Assembly: GCA_900313615.1 (NCBI GenBank)
Contig: OMRP01000020.1
Coordinates: 1 to 61,359 of the forward strand
Direction of reading: 5' to 3'
Length of the DNA: 61,359 nt
From: an uncultured Prevotellaceae bacterium
GTDB lineage: Bacteria; Bacteroidota; Bacteroidia; Bacteroidales; Bacteroidaceae
Shown piece by piece: positions 60,258 through 61,359 of this stretch. Every line of letters starts with the position of its first letter. The first letter of the stretch is position 1. The translations under genes were made by a program, and so were the position numbers. The notes beneath the pieces were generated by a model. It did no database searches and was not told the origin of the DNA. It worked only from the letters and a program-made list of their open reading frames with translations.

Positions 60258-60278
60258 GTAATTTTGTAGCAAAATTAC
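60258..60278 (+). promoter_or_regulatory. Promoter with a perfect dyad before the AAA ATPase gene
   Basis: TAATTTTG at 60259-60266 is a -7 element, 35 bases before the ATG at 60301. The same bases form a perfect 9-bp inverted repeat (60258-60266 with 60270-60278, centre TAG), suited to a repressor that covers the -7 element. Confidence 0.5.
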
Positions 60279-60300
60279 GATAATAAACAAAATATTTTGT

Positions 60301-61359
60301 ATGATACGAGATTTTTGGGTAAAGAACTATCTTTCCATTCGCGACAAGCAGGAATTAAGCTTCGTGGCCAAGGGACCATCTTCGGAACTTGTCACCGAAG
60401 TTGCTGATGGTGTGTTCTTATACAAGTTAGGCATCCTATACGGTTCAAATGCGTCAGGCAAGTCGAATATGCTGATTGCCATGAACGAAGTGTTCCGCCT
60501 CTTGGTCTTGCCAAAATCGGATGCAACTGACGGCATTGGAGGTTGCATTCCATTTGTGCTCACCAAAGATGAACCAACGGAAATGCATGTGTCATTCTAT
60601 GCCAATGACACTCGATATGACTACGATGTTAAGTTTGACGGCAAGCATATTTTGAGTGAAGCCTTGTACTATTATCCAAACAAATCAAAATCTCTGTTCT
60701 ATGAGCGCAGTTTTGTGGGCGAGAACGTACAAGCCGACATCAAGTTCGGTGCGAGTCTCAAACTGCAAGTCAAGACACAGGAAAGCATCCGCGAAAACAC
60801 CTTGAACAACCACAGTGTGTTGTCTGTTTGCCGAAAGGCTGCCTTGAAAGAAGACATAGCTCCGTTCAACACAGTTCACAGTTGGCTTATGGCCAATTAC
60901 CATGAAGTGGATGGCGATGTTGAAAAAGGAATTGTTGAAATCTTAAAGGATGCTTATAGCATTCCAAAGAAGCGTAAGTTCTATAACACCATGCTTCAGA
61001 AGGCCGACTTGAACATTTTGGAATATCGTCCAATCGTGGAAGACCGCTTTGTGCCCAACGATTTCCGTGAACGTATCCTGAAAGAGAATATACCGGTGGA
61101 AATGAAAGATGCCCTATTGAAGCCGACCACAGATTCCATCACTTTCTTGAATCATTCTGACAATGGCGATTTTAACATTCCGCTTAGATGGCAGTCAAAG
61201 GGTACTCAGAAGTATATCCGTATATTGGAAGCGTTGTATGACATGATAACAAGTCCTCATGTGTACTATCTTGATGAACTGGGCGAGGATTTGCACAACG
61301 ATCTGTTGTACTACTATCTCAACGTCTTCATCTTCAACTCTGACAAGTCGCAGCTGATT
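60301..61359 (+). CDS. AAA ATPase of the COG1106/RloA-like type, 5' part
   Basis: The reading frame opens at the ATG at 60301 and runs off the window end after about 353 codons. The N-terminus (DFWVKNYLSIRDKQELSFVAKG) is followed by the ABC-type P-loop LYGSNASGKSNML near residue 50, and the Walker B region VYYLDELGEDLH lies near residue 322. This is the COG1106 family (RloA-like), often paired with RloB or restriction genes and suspected to act in phage defence. The partner gene, if any, is outside the window. Defence function is inference. Confidence 0.85.
   Translation, partial: MIRDFWVKNYLSIRDKQELSFVAKGPSSELVTEVADGVFLYKLGILYGSNASGKSNMLIAMNEVFRLLVLPKSDATDGIGGCIPFVLTKDEPTEMHVSFYANDTRYDYDVKFDGKHILSEALYYYPNKSKSLFYERSFVGENVQADIKFGASLKLQVKTQESIRENTLNNHSVLSVCRKAALKEDIAPFNTVHSWLMANYHEVDGDVEKGIVEILKDAYSIPKKRKFYNTMLQKADLNILEYRPIVEDRFVPNDFRERILKENIPVEMKDALLKPTTDSITFLNHSDNGDFNIPLRWQSKGTQKYIRILEALYDMITSPHVYYLDELGEDLHNDLLYYYLNVFIFNSDKSQLI

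Larger units (their letters stand above)
59676..60300. other. Gene-poor gap with two hairpins and an orphan terminator-like element
   Basis: No convincing gene in this 625-base stretch. It contains an AT-rich repeat at its left end, a 13-bp perfect hairpin with arms 59798-59810 and 59827-59839 (AATAGCAGCTATA and complement, inner stem CTTC/GAAG), and a terminator-like hairpin at 59967-59993 followed by a T tract. Confidence 0.6.

Noticed and set aside
1-61359. Insertion sequences or transposases
   Set aside because: No transposase-like reading frame or terminal inverted repeats with target duplication were found.

Overview
The window looks like chromosomal DNA of a Bacteroidales bacterium, most likely a Prevotellaceae member. 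Evidence: repeated -7 promoter elements of the Bacteroidetes type (TAnnTTTG) instead of sigma-70 -10 boxes, almost no Shine-Dalgarno sequences, a secreted protein with a type IX secretion tail, the short primary sigma factor typical of the phylum, and Bacteroidales-type families (DUF4143 ATPase, DUF4861, DUF5009). No plasmid, phage or insertion-sequence genes are visible.

Layout. 1-7.5 kb: end of a uracil permease, a DUF4143 ATPase behind a duplicated promoter/leader, tRNA-Ser, three tandem intergenic repeats, a T9SS cargo protein, a mutS2 gene broken by an internal deletion, and a tRNA-Thr next to the SRP RNA. 7.5-13.1 kb (minus): a probable operon manC-gmd-fcl-rfbC plus a phosphodiester glycosidase lipoprotein and a membrane protein; manC, gmd and fcl make GDP-L-fucose from mannose-1-phosphate. 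13.3-16.0 kb: an alanine/Na+ symporter, an unassigned small RNA on the minus strand, and a metallo-beta-lactamase-fold lipoprotein. 16.1-25.2 kb (minus): GH31 with a PA14 insert, GH2, GH31 and a DUF5009 membrane acyltransferase-like protein; this resembles xyloglucan side-chain removal without SusC/SusD in the window. 25.3-26.3 kb: a BASS-family transporter.

26.3-47.4 kb (plus): a 21-kb aryl-polyene-like type II polyketide/fatty acid cluster. It has a ketoreductase, three ketosynthases (two fused to a degenerate ketosynthase-like half), three acyl carrier proteins, two hot-dog dehydratases, a thioesterase, a methyltransferase, three acyltransferase domains (one fused to a GT2 glycosyltransferase), an acyl-AMP ligase, an MMPL exporter with a methyltransferase-like tail, LolA, an EamA/SMR-like protein and secreted proteins of unknown function. 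Together they could build an aryl or acyl polyene, load it on a lipid or sugar and move it to the outer membrane. The two dehydratases carry complementary halves of the usual His/Glu active site, which suggests an obligate heterodimer.

47.5-52.6 kb: a DegP/HtrA protease, the primary sigma factor behind a perfect 21-bp dyad, and a four-gene cassette (secreted protein, HPr-kinase-like, S26-like peptidase, PqqD-like) that resembles peptide-modification loci but has no visible precursor. 52.6-59.7 kb (minus): DPP-IV-like peptidase, DUF4861 protein, indolepyruvate ferredoxin oxidoreductase (iorA, iorB) and an aminotransferase, i.e. peptide and aromatic amino acid catabolism. 59.7-61.4 kb: a hairpin-rich gap, then the start of a COG1106/RloA-like AAA ATPase cut by the window edge.

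All calls are by reading motifs; no database search was done.
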